A stretch of DNA of 64,000 bases from Sphingobacteriales bacterium (GTDB lineage: Bacteria; Bacteroidota; Bacteroidia; Chitinophagales; UBA2359): positions 1 through 64,000 of the forward strand of contig JADKCK010000003.1 of NCBI GenBank assembly GCA_016718845.1. The letters run 5' to 3'. This document shows, one piece after another, positions 36,450 through 47,300 of this stretch (positions are counted from its first letter, which is position 1; each line of letters starts with the position of its first letter). The notes under the pieces are model-generated. The model searched no databases. It was not told where the DNA came from and was given only the letters and a program-made list of their open reading frames with translations. A program made the translations under genes and the position numbers.

Positions 36450-39400
36450 CTATGGCGTAACCGTTACCGACACATTGCCAGCCGAGCCGTTGCTCCATTG
36501 TACTTGTATGTTAGCAGTGCCTTGTCCGCCGATGATGGTGCCACCTGTAACTGTCCAGGTGTATGCCGAGCCGCCTGCGGGTGCTGTGTAAGTTTGCGTT
36601 TGTTGTGTGCAAGCTGCTGCATTGCCTGCAATAGTAGGTGCTAATAAAGGGTTAGATTCTAAAGCCACATTATCTACAAAAATGTTGTTGCCATAACCTG
36701 TTTGGCTTTGTATTTTTAGCTGCAAAATTTGCCCTGCATATTGACTAAGGTTAATACAAACTTGTTGCCAATCGGCGCACGATTCGGGGTACCAATCGCC
36801 CGATTCGTAGTTGTTGTTTGGACCGCCGCCAGTGCTGGTAGTGCTTAGGTTTTCGCCACCTTCTTCGAATACTGCCGTAAAGGTGCGCCCGCAATTGTTA
36901 GATACCAATACGCGCAAGGTATCTGTCCAAGCTCCGCCGGCATCGATATAAGGGGCGTAAGCGTATCTAAACTTAAGCCAAGCGCCTTGTATGGTACTTA
37001 GGTTTAGGTTTTCGGGAAACAGTAGGTCGTCGGTTTGTCCGCCATCGCTGTAGTTATAGCAATTTACAAAATAGGCGGTGCTACCATTGGCTGCGCAATT
37101 AGGTGCGGTGCTTGCCCAGCCTATAGCTTGGTCGGGGTTTACGATTGTTAGATTTAGCGTACCTTCGAAGTTTTCGGTGACGGGTAAGCTGTTGGTGGCA
37201 TTTGGGGCAATGGTTATCATGTTGGCAACTGTTTTGGTGTTGCTGCCATTGGCGTTTGTTACGGTTAATGTTACATCATAACTACCTGCGGTATTGTAGG
37301 CTATTGTGGGGTTGCGTAAAGTTGAGGTAGCCGGCGAACCACCCTCGAACTGCCACAACCAAGTAGCCCCTGTGTGGTCGAGTATCGAGTAATCCTCAAA
37401 TTGTATCGAGTCGTTGGGGCAATAGCTAATTAATTTGTTAGCCATAGGTTGTGCTACGGGTGTCGAGGGTTCGTATAAATCGGCTTGCCAAATACCTTTA
37501 CCGTAGCTGGCGGTGCGTATTTTATTGTTTTTGTAAAACGGTCGAAGTTGGTCGGTTGATATAACGGTGGGTAAAGCATCGGCATATAATACCCAATTAC
37601 TTAGGGTGTTGTTTCGATAATACACTGCATTTTGCGTACCTACATACACACCGCCATTGGTGCCGCCTTGGTGCATAACAGATTGTATGTTTTCGCCATC
37701 GAGCATAGCGGTTGTAATATTGCTCCAAGTATCGCCACCGTCTATGGTTTTAAATACTTTGCTGCCATTGCTGCCGTAGGTAAAGCCCAACCAGAGTGTG
37801 TTGGCATCGGTGGCACTTAGCGATATAGCACATACGCGGCTGTCGCCGGTAGGCACGGTTGTTTGTGTCCAATCGGTTCCGCCATTAGTTGTTTTCCAGA
37901 TTTTACCCACCGAGCCGCTTGCGGGTTGTTGAAAAACATACATTACGTTGGGGTTGCTTCGCGATATTTCGATTTGTTTTAGTTGGTTGTTGGCATCAGT
38001 TCCAAAGGCACGCACTAACTCAAAATTAGTACCTCCGTCGGTGGTGCGCCAAAGGTTGTTATCTTGCCCCAAATACCAACGATTGTAACACAGTGGGTCA
38101 AACTCCATCTCCGATGATTCGGCAGGATAATAGGCTTCGTTCGGGAAACGCCCTACGCCAAACCAATCTATTGGGGCGTTAAAGGTATTGCCGATTATGG
38201 TTCCACCAATATCGGAGTGATATACGCGGCGGTTTTCGCCGGGGTTAACATAGCCTGTCGAGGCTTCGCCACCACCTAAAGCCACAAATTTGCCCGAGGG
38301 GTAAGTTTCGTAAAATACGGCATTGCCATTGTGGTATCTTCCACCTGCCAATACGTCGTTGTTCCAGCCGCTGCCAAATCCCCAATAATCCGAGGCGTAT
38401 AAGCCATTGTTATGTGGGGTGATGCTGGTTAAATTGTCACTCGAGTAATCAACGCCGCCATCGGTTGATACCCAAATGTCGTTGCCATAAATTTTAATAT
38501 CTTGTACATCGGGGTGGATACTTAAACTGCCCCCATAGCCGCCTAACCACTCAAAAGTGGCTCCACCATCGGTAGAGCGCCACGTGTTTAGGCAGCCAAT
38601 ATACAACACATCGGCATTGTTGTGCGATGCTCCAATAGCTAAGTTGTAATATCCTTGATGATACGAATTGGGACCTGCATTGGGGTTAAAACTAGTTAAA
38701 CAGGGGTGTGTGGCAGCATTATACGGACCACCTGCGGGTGCGTTGGGCAATGTCCAGGTAGCGCCTGCATCGTTGCTGCGGTATACGCCAATAAAACCAT
38801 TGTCGCCATTTTGGGCTTGCCCTATCAATATGGCGTATATTCGGTTAGGGTCGGCGGGAGTAACCGTTAGTCGGGCGCCTTCGTCGGCTCGGTTGGCATC
38901 GGTGCCGTTAAACCAGCCTGTTGATTGTATGGTAAAATTTGCTCCCGAATTGGTTGATTTGAAAAATTCGCAGCGTTTTTGGGTAACATTATTTTTAACG
39001 ATGTACACAATGGTGGCATCGTTTGGTTTAAACTCAATGTCGTAGCATTTTTGGGTGTAGATACTGGTAAAGTTGCTGCCGCCATTGATAGAGCGATACA
39101 AACCTTGTTGGGTAGCTACCATTACTATTTGTGCATTGGCGGGGCTAATGGCAATATCGTTTACCTCTACGTTGTTTAAAACCGTAGACCATGTATTGCC
39201 GCCATCAATGGTTTTTATTAAATGGTTTCCATCGCCAGCAAATACTATATTGTGGTTAGTTGGGTGTATTTTTACTGCCGTAACGCCACCCAAAGCCAAT
39301 GTATGCGACACCGAGTTCCAGTGCAAACCCTTGTCGGTTGATTTAAAAATCATACCTGTTTCGGTACCACAAAACAAGGTGTTGGTGTTTGATAGGGCTT

Positions 39401-39881
39401 GGTCGAAGCTATAAATATTGGCTTGGTCCGACCTTGGAGGTTGTCCGCCACCCTCTTGTGGTGGGTCGAAGGTTTCAAATGGACCAATACACTCCCATTG
39501 GCTGCTCAATTGTTTTTGGGCAGATGTGTTGCTTTGTTGTGCGGCAAGTTTGTTGCGGTAATTTTGCTCGGCTGTTTGGCGTTGTTCCCATGTTGGCAAG
39601 TGTGCATATCCTTGTTCATCAACGTAGGCGGCTACTGCTCGGCGCCATCTTTTGTAATACTGTGTATGTGCTGTTTTTTGGAAATCATGGGTGCGGTAAT
39701 AATCCCTGCGGGCATTATCTACTGCCCAAACATTGGGGTTTGGTTGGTACATTAGCGTTACCCACTCGGGTAATACCTCGGTTGAAGAAATACTTGGTTT
39801 GTAGATTTTTTGTGCATTTACCGATAGCGATAAAACACAAAAACAAACCAATAGCAAAACATGGAAGAAGAACTTAGCCAT
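36450..39881 (-). CDS. Secreted sortilin/BNR-repeat protein with PKD domain, C-terminus probably lost
   Basis: The product has 1143 residues. Signal peptide MAKFFFHVLLLVCFCVLSLS ends at VNAQ. Residues about 130-780 are a sortilin/VPS10-type propeller, with many 'ST.GG.tW/FKSTDKGLHW' BNR-like turns. A PKD domain follows (NDSIQFEDYSILDHTGATWL, GSYDVTLTVTNANGS), then a MAM/jelly-roll-like segment (YESGDWYPESCADWQQVCIN) and the start of another Ig-like repeat (YTWTVTGGTIIGGQG). The frame ends in NVSVTVTP exactly where a GCCAAAAGC-type repeat begins, with no T9SS tail. Such proteins usually end in a sorting domain, so I infer truncation by repeat insertion or deletion. Confidence 0.85.
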   Translation of the reverse strand: MAKFFFHVLLLVCFCVLSLSVNAQKIYKPSISSTEVLPEWVTLMYQPNPNVWAVDNARRDYYRTHDFQKTAHTQYYKRWRRAVAAYVDEQGYAHLPTWEQRQTAEQNYRNKLAAQQSNTSAQKQLSSQWECIGPFETFDPPQEGGGQPPRSDQANIYSFDQALSNTNTLFCGTETGMIFKSTDKGLHWNSVSHTLALGGVTAVKIHPTNHNIVFAGDGNHLIKTIDGGNTWSTVLNNVEVNDIAISPANAQIVMVATQQGLYRSINGGSNFTSIYTQKCYDIEFKPNDATIVYIVKNNVTQKRCEFFKSTNSGANFTIQSTGWFNGTDANRADEGARLTVTPADPNRIYAILIGQAQNGDNGFIGVYRSNDAGATWTLPNAPAGGPYNAATHPCLTSFNPNAGPNSYHQGYYNLAIGASHNNADVLYIGCLNTWRSTDGGATFEWLGGYGGSLSIHPDVQDIKIYGNDIWVSTDGGVDYSSDNLTSITPHNNGLYASDYWGFGSGWNNDVLAGGRYHNGNAVFYETYPSGKFVALGGGEASTGYVNPGENRRVYHSDIGGTIIGNTFNAPIDWFGVGRFPNEAYYPAESSEMEFDPLCYNRWYLGQDNNLWRTTDGGTNFELVRAFGTDANNQLKQIEISRSNPNVMYVFQQPASGSVGKIWKTTNGGTDWTQTTVPTGDSRVCAISLSATDANTLWLGFTYGSNGSKVFKTIDGGDTWSNITTAMLDGENIQSVMHQGGTNGGVYVGTQNAVYYRNNTLSNWVLYADALPTVISTDQLRPFYKNNKIRTASYGKGIWQADLYEPSTPVAQPMANKLISYCPNDSIQFEDYSILDHTGATWLWQFEGGSPATSTLRNPTIAYNTAGSYDVTLTVTNANGSNTKTVANMITIAPNATNSLPVTENFEGTLNLTIVNPDQAIGWASTAPNCAANGSTAYFVNCYNYSDGGQTDDLLFPENLNLSTIQGAWLKFRYAYAPYIDAGGAWTDTLRVLVSNNCGRTFTAVFEEGGENLSTTSTGGGPNNNYESGDWYPESCADWQQVCINLSQYAGQILQLKIQSQTGYGNNIFVDNVALESNPLLAPTIAGNAAACTQQTQTYTAPAGGSAYTWTVTGGTIIGGQGTANIQVQWSNGSAGNVSVTVTP

Positions 39882-39938
39882 ACTGATAAATTTATGAATG
39901 ATGAAGTGTGAACGTTTGCATTGGCATATTTGGGTTAA

Positions 39939-41135
39939 TTACTCTACGTACAGCACCAAGCCTTTTAGGTAATGTCCTTCGGTGTGGTAGATGCTAATGG
40001 GGTGGTCGGGTGGTTGCGACAGTTGGTGCATTACGCGTATGTTGCGCCCTACCTCTATGGCAGCAGCTACAATGGTATCGTAAAACAGTTGCCTGTCTAC
40101 TACTGCCGAGCAAGAAAAGGTAAACAATATACCACCGGGTTTTACATTTTTTAGCCCCAGCACATTTAAACGTTTGTAGCCCTGCACTGCTTTGTGGCGA
40201 GCATCGAGGTGTTTGGCAAAAGCAGGTGGGTCGAGTACTACAATGTCGTAGGGGGTGGTGTTGTGTTGTAGGTATTTGAGTACATCGTCGCAGATGGCTT
40301 GGTGTTGCAGCGAGTCGAAGTTGTTTAATGCTACATTTTGGTTGCATAGGTCAATAGCTTTTTGCGATACATCGACCGAGTCGACGCGCAAAGCGCCCGC
40401 AACAAGGGCATACACCGAAAAACCACCCGAATAACTAAACGCATTTAGTACTGTTTTGCCTTGTGCATAATCTGCCAATAGTTGCCTATTTAGGCGTTGG
40501 TCTATAAAGAAGCCTGTTTTTTGTCCTGTTTCCCAATCAATGGCAAAGCGGTGGTGGTTTTCGGTTACTACACTTGGCACGGCTGTCATGCCCCACAAAT
40601 AGCCATTTTCTATGGTATCGGGGCTGCCTTTTAGTTTGGGCAAGGTTTCGGCACTTTTGTGGTAAATGGCATGTAAGCTATTGCCCAACACATTTTTTAA
40701 TGCCTCGCAAATGTCGTCTTTGGCGTTGTACATACCCCAAGTGTGCATTTGTACTACGGCGGTGCCATGGTAATAGTCTACGATTAATCCGGGCAAGCCA
40801 TCGCCTTCGGCATTTATCAGCCTAAAAACATTGGTTGCCGATAGCACGCCTAGTCCCAATTGCTGGCGGTATTGATAGGCTAATTGTATTTTTTGTGTCC
40901 AAAAGTGGGCATCAATAGGTGTTTGTTCAAACGATAACAAACGAACGGCAATGCTGCCACCTGCCTGAAAATGCCCTGTTGCAACATATTGGTTATCGGG
41001 CGTGTAAATATCTACCACACAGCCTTCGGTTGCTTTGCCCTCGATGCGCTGTATAGCACCCGAAAACAACCACGGATGCCTGCGCTCAAGGGCGGCTACG
41101 CGGTGACGATGTAAAATAACTTTAGGATAGGTCAA
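39939..41135 (-). CDS. rlmI: 23S rRNA (cytosine-C5-)-methyltransferase, RlmI-type
   Basis: The product has 398 residues. The N-terminal PUA domain reads VILHRHRVAALERRHPWLFS and GCVVDIYTPDNQYVATGHF. The middle domain has NAEGDGLPGLIVDYY. The methylase domain has QKTGFFIDQRLNRQLLADYA, VLNAFSYSGGFSVYAL (motif I), ICDDVLKYL, YDIVVLDPPAFAK and FTFSCSAVVD, where Cys is the probable catalytic residue. It methylates C5 of C1962 in E. coli numbering. It is monocistronic, between two secreted or phosphatase genes. Confidence 0.93.
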   Translation of the reverse strand: MTYPKVILHRHRVAALERRHPWLFSGAIQRIEGKATEGCVVDIYTPDNQYVATGHFQAGGSIAVRLLSFEQTPIDAHFWTQKIQLAYQYRQQLGLGVLSATNVFRLINAEGDGLPGLIVDYYHGTAVVQMHTWGMYNAKDDICEALKNVLGNSLHAIYHKSAETLPKLKGSPDTIENGYLWGMTAVPSVVTENHHRFAIDWETGQKTGFFIDQRLNRQLLADYAQGKTVLNAFSYSGGFSVYALVAGALRVDSVDVSQKAIDLCNQNVALNNFDSLQHQAICDDVLKYLQHNTTPYDIVVLDPPAFAKHLDARHKAVQGYKRLNVLGLKNVKPGGILFTFSCSAVVDRQLFYDTIVAAAIEVGRNIRVMHQLSQPPDHPISIYHTEGHYLKGLVLYVE

Positions 41136-41221
41136 TTTGATTATTGATTATTGATTATGAATTATGGAGATGCTACGTGTCAATAATGTATTTTTAGCGC
41201 CCTTAGTAGCTAATGTCAATA

Positions 41222-41690
41222 CCGATACAAGTATCGGCACTACCAGATGTAGTATTAGCCACTCGTATGTTTGCGCTCATGTTACGCAGAGGTAACCCAA
41301 ACGAGTTGGTTATTAAGCGGCATGAGACTTTTTTAGTTGTTTGTTGTTTTTTTGTTGCTGCATATCCTTCAATCATGTTTTTTTACTTTTTGCTTGATCA
41401 AAAAGTAACAAAAAATCAAGGCTGGTATAGTAATTGGCTAAAATGGGCAACATTACGCTAAAAGATATAAACTTGCACGCCAAACGGCTTGTTTGTCGAG
41501 TTTATTCTGGGCTTGGTGTGGCGTGTTCAAACAGCATTCTTTTTAACGCTCCATTTTTGCCCATTTCTTAACGCCAATTCCTATAATGCCGGTCTCTACA
41601 AATAATGCAAAGCGTAGCTAAAAATACCAAATGGCTAATTATAAAAATGGGCTGCGTAACATGAGTTAGCCATACCGATACAAGTATCGG
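41222..41690. repeat. GTTACGCA-bounded dispersed element (about 470 bp) flanked by CCGATAC palindromes
   Basis: CCGATACAAGTATCGG occurs at 41222-41237 and 41675-41690. Inside lie CATGTTACGCAGAGG (41279-41293) and the inverted GCTGCGTAACATGAG (41651-41665). The interior (about 41390-41500: AAAAAGTAACAAAAAATCAA, TAGTAATTGGC, AAAAGATA.AAACTTG) is similar to 53690-53770. It encodes no protein I can support. MITE-like. Confidence 0.65.
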
Positions 41691-41702
41691 TACTAGCAAC
41701 GG

Positions 41703-42848
41703 CTAAATATCGTCGTCGCTCATTAGGTGGTCTATGATAAAGTTCGAGGAGCGGTTGTACATACTACCTTTAACGGCATTTAGCCCTTCGAGGCTTATAT
41801 GGTTGTTTTGGAAAGCATGTTGTGCAATGGCTTGCGAATCGTCTATTAGTTGTATGTCAATATGGTCTTCGCGTTCTATGAGTTGTTTGATGCGCTCGGC
41901 TCGGCTGTGGTCTTGTACATTGCGTATGTATATAGCCTTGATTCGGTTAGGGAACAGATGCGCTACTCGGCGATAAATATCGGCATCTTTTTCGCCACTA
42001 TCGCCAATTAAAATAAAAGGCATGTTGGGGTAGGTGCGCAAGATGTTTACAATTTCGTTGTATTTATGGTCTTGGTAGCTTAGAATTTGGTCGTTATCGT
42101 TTCGGGTACCAAAGTCGCGCAGCAAAATGGGTCCTTTGGGTAGGTTGTTGATGTCCATAAAATCGCTGAGCATGTCGTACAAGTTCCAGGGTCCATTTGA
42201 TACGTAAAAGATGGGGTTATGTGCTTTGTTATTTAGCCCTCTATGCAACGCCCAATACAAGGCAGCTACGCCCGGAAAAGCCAAACGCGAATAGGCATTT
42301 TTGAAAAAAGTGTAGTACAACATTTTGGTTTTGGATACTACGCTGGTATAAATAACGGTATCGTCAATATCGCTAATAATGCCATAGGTGGCGCTTGGTG
42401 GCGGGATAAGTATATGCCCTGTATCGGTGGGCATGGGGCTAATGGCTTGGTTGTTGATACTTAACAGTTGTATGTTGTAGGTTTGCCATTCGGCGGGGTG
42501 TGGCAAGGGCGTAGGGTTGTGCAAAGCAGTGGCAAAGTGGTAAAAACCCTCTTGGTCGTTGTGTAGCTCAAAAGTAGAGTCGGCGTAGGTGATTTCGAGT
42601 TGTGCGCCGGGTATTTCATCGCTTTCGAAACGACGGTAGGTATTTACTAAGTTACGCCAATAGCCGTCTTTTTGTTTCATGGCAATTTTATTACCCAATA
42701 AAACTCGTCCTCTGCATAGTATCCAATCGGGGGTGCCGTAGGTTCGATAGGGTACAATATCTATTTGTTGGGCAGTTGTTTTTTCGCTGCCCAAAGCCAA
42801 ATTTTTGAATTTGTCGAGGTAATCTTCTACGTAATGAATAATGTTCAT
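41703..42848 (-). CDS. App1-like phosphatase domain protein (DUF2183)
   Basis: The start is set at 42848 (MNIIHYVEDYLDKFKNLAL), since the longer frame to 43121 only translates intergenic repeats. The product has 381 residues. The N-terminal half carries a beta-rich region (VPYRTYGTPDWILCRGRVLL, YADSTFELHNDQEGFYHFA). The phosphatase domain begins GIISDIDDTVIYTSVVSK, with the DxDxT motif of HAD-type enzymes, followed by FYVSNGPWNLYDMLSDFM, GPILLRDFG and FILIGDSGEKDADIYRRVA. In yeast App1 this domain is a Mg-dependent phosphatidate phosphatase. The bacterial substrate is unproven. Confidence 0.88.
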   Translation of the reverse strand: MNIIHYVEDYLDKFKNLALGSEKTTAQQIDIVPYRTYGTPDWILCRGRVLLGNKIAMKQKDGYWRNLVNTYRRFESDEIPGAQLEITYADSTFELHNDQEGFYHFATALHNPTPLPHPAEWQTYNIQLLSINNQAISPMPTDTGHILIPPPSATYGIISDIDDTVIYTSVVSKTKMLYYTFFKNAYSRLAFPGVAALYWALHRGLNNKAHNPIFYVSNGPWNLYDMLSDFMDINNLPKGPILLRDFGTRNDNDQILSYQDHKYNEIVNILRTYPNMPFILIGDSGEKDADIYRRVAHLFPNRIKAIYIRNVQDHSRAERIKQLIEREDHIDIQLIDDSQAIAQHAFQNNHISLEGLNAVKGSMYNRSSNFIIDHLMSDDDI

Positions 42849-43274
42849 GTAAGATGAGGTTTTGAAGGTACAAAGATGCGAACAAAAAACGAATTTAGTG
42901 TGCGATTGTTGAAAAAAAGCTGTTGGTGCGGCTGTTGGCTGCAGGCTGTCCGCTATTGGCTGCTCGCTGTCCGCTGTCTGCCGAAAGCGGAAAATGCTAT
43001 TTGTTACCCACACATCTACCCATATTACGCCCCTAACGGAGCGGAAAATGTTGCAGAAAATGCTATTTGCTACCCATATCACGCCTCTAATGGGGTTGGT
43101 AATGCTGCTTTTACCCGACATTATTAGACGGAATAGCTATTTAATCGAAGTATTTTGCTAATTTTGCACCGTTTTAGCAGTCCTTTATTGTTTATTTTTT
43201 GCGTATGTTGTGTAGTTGCTCACCATTTCACCACATCGCTATATCACCACTTCACTTCCTTCACCATTTAGTAC
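42849..43274. other. Divergent gap with repeat fragments and the ribF promoter
   Basis: A GCTGCAGGCTGTCCGCTATT block with further copies lies at 42947-42985. Two copies of a CGGAAAATGCTATTTG.TACC phrase follow (about 42987 and 43053). The plus-strand -7 box TAATTTTG (43159-43166) sits about 110 nt before ribF. I see no riboswitch-like conserved FMN element in the leader. Confidence 0.45.
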
Positions 43275-44201
43275 ATGCGTATATTTTTGCCTAACGAGCC
43301 TTTACCTACTTTTCGCAATGCGGTTATTACCATTGGCACATTCGACGGGGTGCATTGTGGGCATCAACAAATTATTAGGCATCTAAAAAAAGTGGCTGAA
43401 CAATATCAAGGCGAAACGGTATTGATAACTTTTGAGCCACATCCGCGCTTACTTTTAGGCAAGCAGTCTTTTGAGTTGTTATCGCCCGACACCGAAAAAT
43501 ACCAATTGTTGCGCCATTTTGGTTTAGATAATGTAGCTGTTACTGCTTTTACGCCACAGTTTTCGCAGCAAACCCCGCAGGCATACGTAGCCGATTTTTT
43601 AGTCCAAAATTTTGCACCACGTTGTATTGTTATTGGCTACGACCACCGTTTTGGGCAAAACCGAGCAGGCGATTTTGTTTTGTTAGAACAATTATCTACC
43701 CAATATGGTTTTGATGTTGCCGAAATTCCGAAACAATTGGTTGATGATATGGCTGTTAGCTCAACTAAAATACGCAACGCCCTGCACGAGGGCAACGTAA
43801 CAAGTGCGCAACATTTGCTGGGTTATTGGTATCCGTTGTATGGCACAGTGGTGCGCGGGCAGCAATTGGGCAGAAAAATTGGCTATCCTACGGCTAATAT
43901 TGCCGTATCAAACCCGCTAAAATTAGTGCCTGCAAATGGGGTTTATGCAGTGCAAGTTATACATAATAACCAACCCTATGGGGGCATGTTAAACATTGGC
44001 ATACGCCCAACCGTTAATGGCACAAACCGCACCACCGAAGTACACATTTTTGACTTTGACGAGGATATTTACGACCAAACATTGCAAGTAAATTTTGTGG
44101 AACGCCTGCGCAACGAACAAAAATTTGCAGGTTTAGATGCCCTTATCGCACAACTAAAACAAGACGAAATTGCAGCAAGACAGGTGATTATGAATAAATA
44201 A
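43275..44201 (+). CDS. ribF: Bifunctional riboflavin kinase / FAD synthetase
   Basis: The product has 308 residues. N-terminal FAD synthetase: ITIGTFDGVHCGHQQIIRHL (HxGH motif as H-C-G-H), ITFEPHPRLLL, CIVIGYDHRFGQNRAGD and VSSTKIRNAL. C-terminal riboflavin kinase: GTVVRGQQLGRKIGYPTANI, with the PTAN motif, then GVYAVQV, GGMLNIGIRPTVNG and EVHIFDFDEDIYDQ. It makes FMN and FAD from riboflavin and ATP in the cytoplasm. Confidence 0.96.
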   Translation: MRIFLPNEPLPTFRNAVITIGTFDGVHCGHQQIIRHLKKVAEQYQGETVLITFEPHPRLLLGKQSFELLSPDTEKYQLLRHFGLDNVAVTAFTPQFSQQTPQAYVADFLVQNFAPRCIVIGYDHRFGQNRAGDFVLLEQLSTQYGFDVAEIPKQLVDDMAVSSTKIRNALHEGNVTSAQHLLGYWYPLYGTVVRGQQLGRKIGYPTANIAVSNPLKLVPANGVYAVQVIHNNQPYGGMLNIGIRPTVNGTNRTTEVHIFDFDEDIYDQTLQVNFVERLRNEQKFAGLDALIAQLKQDEIAARQVIMNK

Positions 44202-44273
44202 GGGCATTTTTGGTTTTTGACTACCCCATATTTTGTTCATTTCAAGGCTTAAATTTGCATATTTTTTAATACT

Positions 44274-44322
44274 AAAAAAAGCGAAACACGCTGTTTGTGC
44301 AGCTTGTTTCGCTTTTTTTTGT
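44274..44322. terminator. Intrinsic terminator
   Basis: AAAAAAAGCGAAACA / TGTTTCGCTTTTTTTT with a 16-nt partly paired loop. It serves the convergent ribF and 44339 genes. Confidence 0.85.
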
Positions 44323-44338
44323 TTTTTACCCCCCCTAA

Positions 44339-47300
44339 CTATTCGGGGTTTTTATCTTTTTTCTTTTTGCCTTTTTTCTTGTCCTTTAAAATGCCGAGTG
44401 GGTCGTCGGGGTCAACGGGTTCGGCGGCGGGATTAGTTTCGGCAGGCGGTGGTGTTACGTTGGCAGGTGGTGGCGTTGTACCATCGCCGTTGGGTGTAGG
44501 TGTTGTGCCATCGCCATTAGGTGCAGGTGTTGTGCCATCGTTGTTGGGTGCGGGTTGTTGCGTACCTGTGCTGTCGGTAGGTGCCGTAACGGGTGGTGGT
44601 GGTGGTGCTTCGACGGGGATAGCCTCGCCGCGCATGGCATACAAAAACTGGCTTTTCTTTAAAACCGGAGCCATGGTGTAGTTGTAAATCAAACCATCTT
44701 TTACTTTACCGCGTTTTTTCTCCGAGATTTTCATAATACCATCGTTCACCATTATGTCGGACGATACCATTTGCATCAAGCCTTTTTTGTATGTCCAGAA
44801 AAACCACTGGCGTGCGCCTAAGTCGTTTTTATCTGTTTCGATGTACACGTTAAAGAAGTCGCCGCTTTGACGAACACCAAACTCTACATAACCCTCTACC
44901 ATGCGGTTAACATATTTGGTACCCATAAAAGCCACACCAAACTTACCCACCGAGTGCATGGTTAAAGTGGCTGTGTCCCAAACCATATTTAAGTTAGTTA
45001 AAATCATGGTTTGGTCTAATCCTTTCATACGGTTGGCAAGGTAGCCATTTTGCCCCATCATCTTTTTAAAATCGCTGATGTCTTTTTGGTCGATAAGTTG
45101 CATGGCGCTTACCGAGAATAATTCTTTCGAGTAGTCAATTTCTTGTCCGTTGCCGTTATAGGTTCTGATAATATCGCCTATTTTGGCGGTTAAATCGGTA
45201 TCGAACATAAACTCAAGCCCTAGTACGGCTTGGTCTACTTTAAACGAGTTGTCGGCAGTTTTAAACTCGCCACGTCCGCCCAAAGCTACTTCTACCAAGC
45301 CCCATTCGTGTCCGAAGGTATATTTACCTTCGGTGGTAACGATGCCTTCGGGGTCTTTTAGGGCAAAGATATTACCTGTTTGTCCGCCTAGCAATCGTTT
45401 TTTATCGCCAACTCGGTAGGTATTTTTGGTTTCGTCGTAGTTCAGCTCGCCCGATGCTTGAAACAAGAACTGGTCGATGGGTGTGCGTTTTTTGGTTAAA
45501 AAGGCAGGATAAGGGGCAAGTGCGTCCATATCTTGCACAATAGCGAAGTAAAGTGTGTCTTTATTTTCGCCTGTTGGAGCGGTTACGTCAATTTGTATGT
45601 TATCGGGGTTTATTTCGTCGGCAAATTTAAACCATTGTGCATCTATGGCTTTATTGTCGAGTACAATTTTTGCAAACCCGTCGAAGTATAGGTATTTTTT
45701 GCGCGAGTCGAGCAAGCAATTACCTTTAAAATTGATACGGTTGTTGAGTTTAAAATCTTCGGTTTCTGATATACCTGCGGTGGCGTAGGTATAGTAACGT
45801 TTGGGGTCTTTTTCGTCCTGTTTAATTTCTATGGGGTCAAATCCAACCTGTTGTTTTTTCATGTTTTTGCCTCGGTAACGGTATTCGCCGCTGGCAATCA
45901 TGTTATTTTTACCCAAGATAGTTACTTTGGCTTTGGTAATTTTGTGCATTTCGGAGGTGCTATCGGCTACTATGGTTGCCCCCTCGAAGGTACGCATTTT
46001 GGCATCTGGCTCGATAAATACTTGGGTATCGGGCGGTTGGATTTTGGCATCACCTACGGCAATATAAGGTACGCCGTCTATTTTAATGGTGTTTTCGGCA
46101 AGGTTTACTACGCCTCCCGATGCTTTAAATTTCAATCCATCTTGGTCGGGTCGGGTAGATACGAAATAGCCACCAGCGGTGTCTTCGGGCATACGTATGT
46201 TTACGATTTTGTCGTTCATCAGCCAATAAAACTCGCTGGCTATGGTTTTGTATTGGTTGTAGGGCAGGTTGATAGGAATGTTGCTGCCATTGGCTAAAAA
46301 TTCGCCTAGCATTTTGTCCAAATCTACGCGGCTTTTTACATTGTACGAGTTAAACGATACCCGTGCAGCGTCTTTGTTTTTGATAACTACGTCCGATGAG
46401 TCGGATTTGAAAGTACCACCTGTAAAAGTAAAAGCTTTTGACCTAATAGTAGCTTCGGGCAATGTTACGGTACCGCTTCCGCGCAAACCTTTATCGGTTA
46501 CTAGCAAGTTGCCTTTTAGTTCGGCTTTTGAGGCGAACATATTAAAGGGGCGTTCTTTCATGTACACTAAAAGGCTATCGCCCTCGGGGTACCAACGTAA
46601 TTTCACGTTGCTGTTGTGTGCCTCGGGATACTCAACACCTTTTACCACTTTGCGTTGTAGATAAAACGAGTCGGCTTCTGCCATCAATGAGTCGGGTAAA
46701 AAGATAAACTCTTTCGAGAACATACCACCAGCGGCATAATCAATACGCCCTTCGCCAATCAAGCCTTTGTTACTCATGTTTATCGTGCCGGTAAAAGTAC
46801 CTTTTTTGTATACGGGCATACCTGCCGATTCGGTTTTTTTGTTAAAACCCAACGAAAAATCTTCTTGTAAGCTGGTGGTTTGTTTAAACTGTGGGAAAAT
46901 ATTACCCGTTACCATGGTTCCAGGAAACACCAAAAGGTCGGGGGAGATGTGGTCTAAATCGGTAAATTTAAAGGGGTCGAGTTTAAAGTGAAACTCTTCT
47001 TTTTTGTAAGCTCCGTTATATAGTTTTTTGCTGTTATAGTACAGAAATGAGTTACCATCGGACTCGAATTTTGGGTAAGATGGATAACTAATTTTGCCCG
47101 ATTTGTTATCGCCCTTATCAATATATAGTGTTCCGGATACATCGCGGATAAGGGTTTCGATGGGTGTTAGGTTGCCATCAACGGTTTTGCGTTTGCCAGT
47201 TTCATCAACCAAATAAATTTGCATTTGGTCGACCGAGTCCATTTTTACTTCGAAAGGTTCGTATTTAAAGGCAAAGTTTTTGCCCGAAAAATCTACACTA

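Noticed and set aside
42849..43121. N-terminal extension of the App1-like protein
   Set aside because: The added residues are translations of the intergenic GCTGTCCGCT repeats and lack homology; Met at 42848 begins the domain.
43160..43274. FMN riboswitch upstream of ribF
   Set aside because: The leader is about 100 nt, A+T-rich, and shows none of the conserved FMN-element segments I can recognise.
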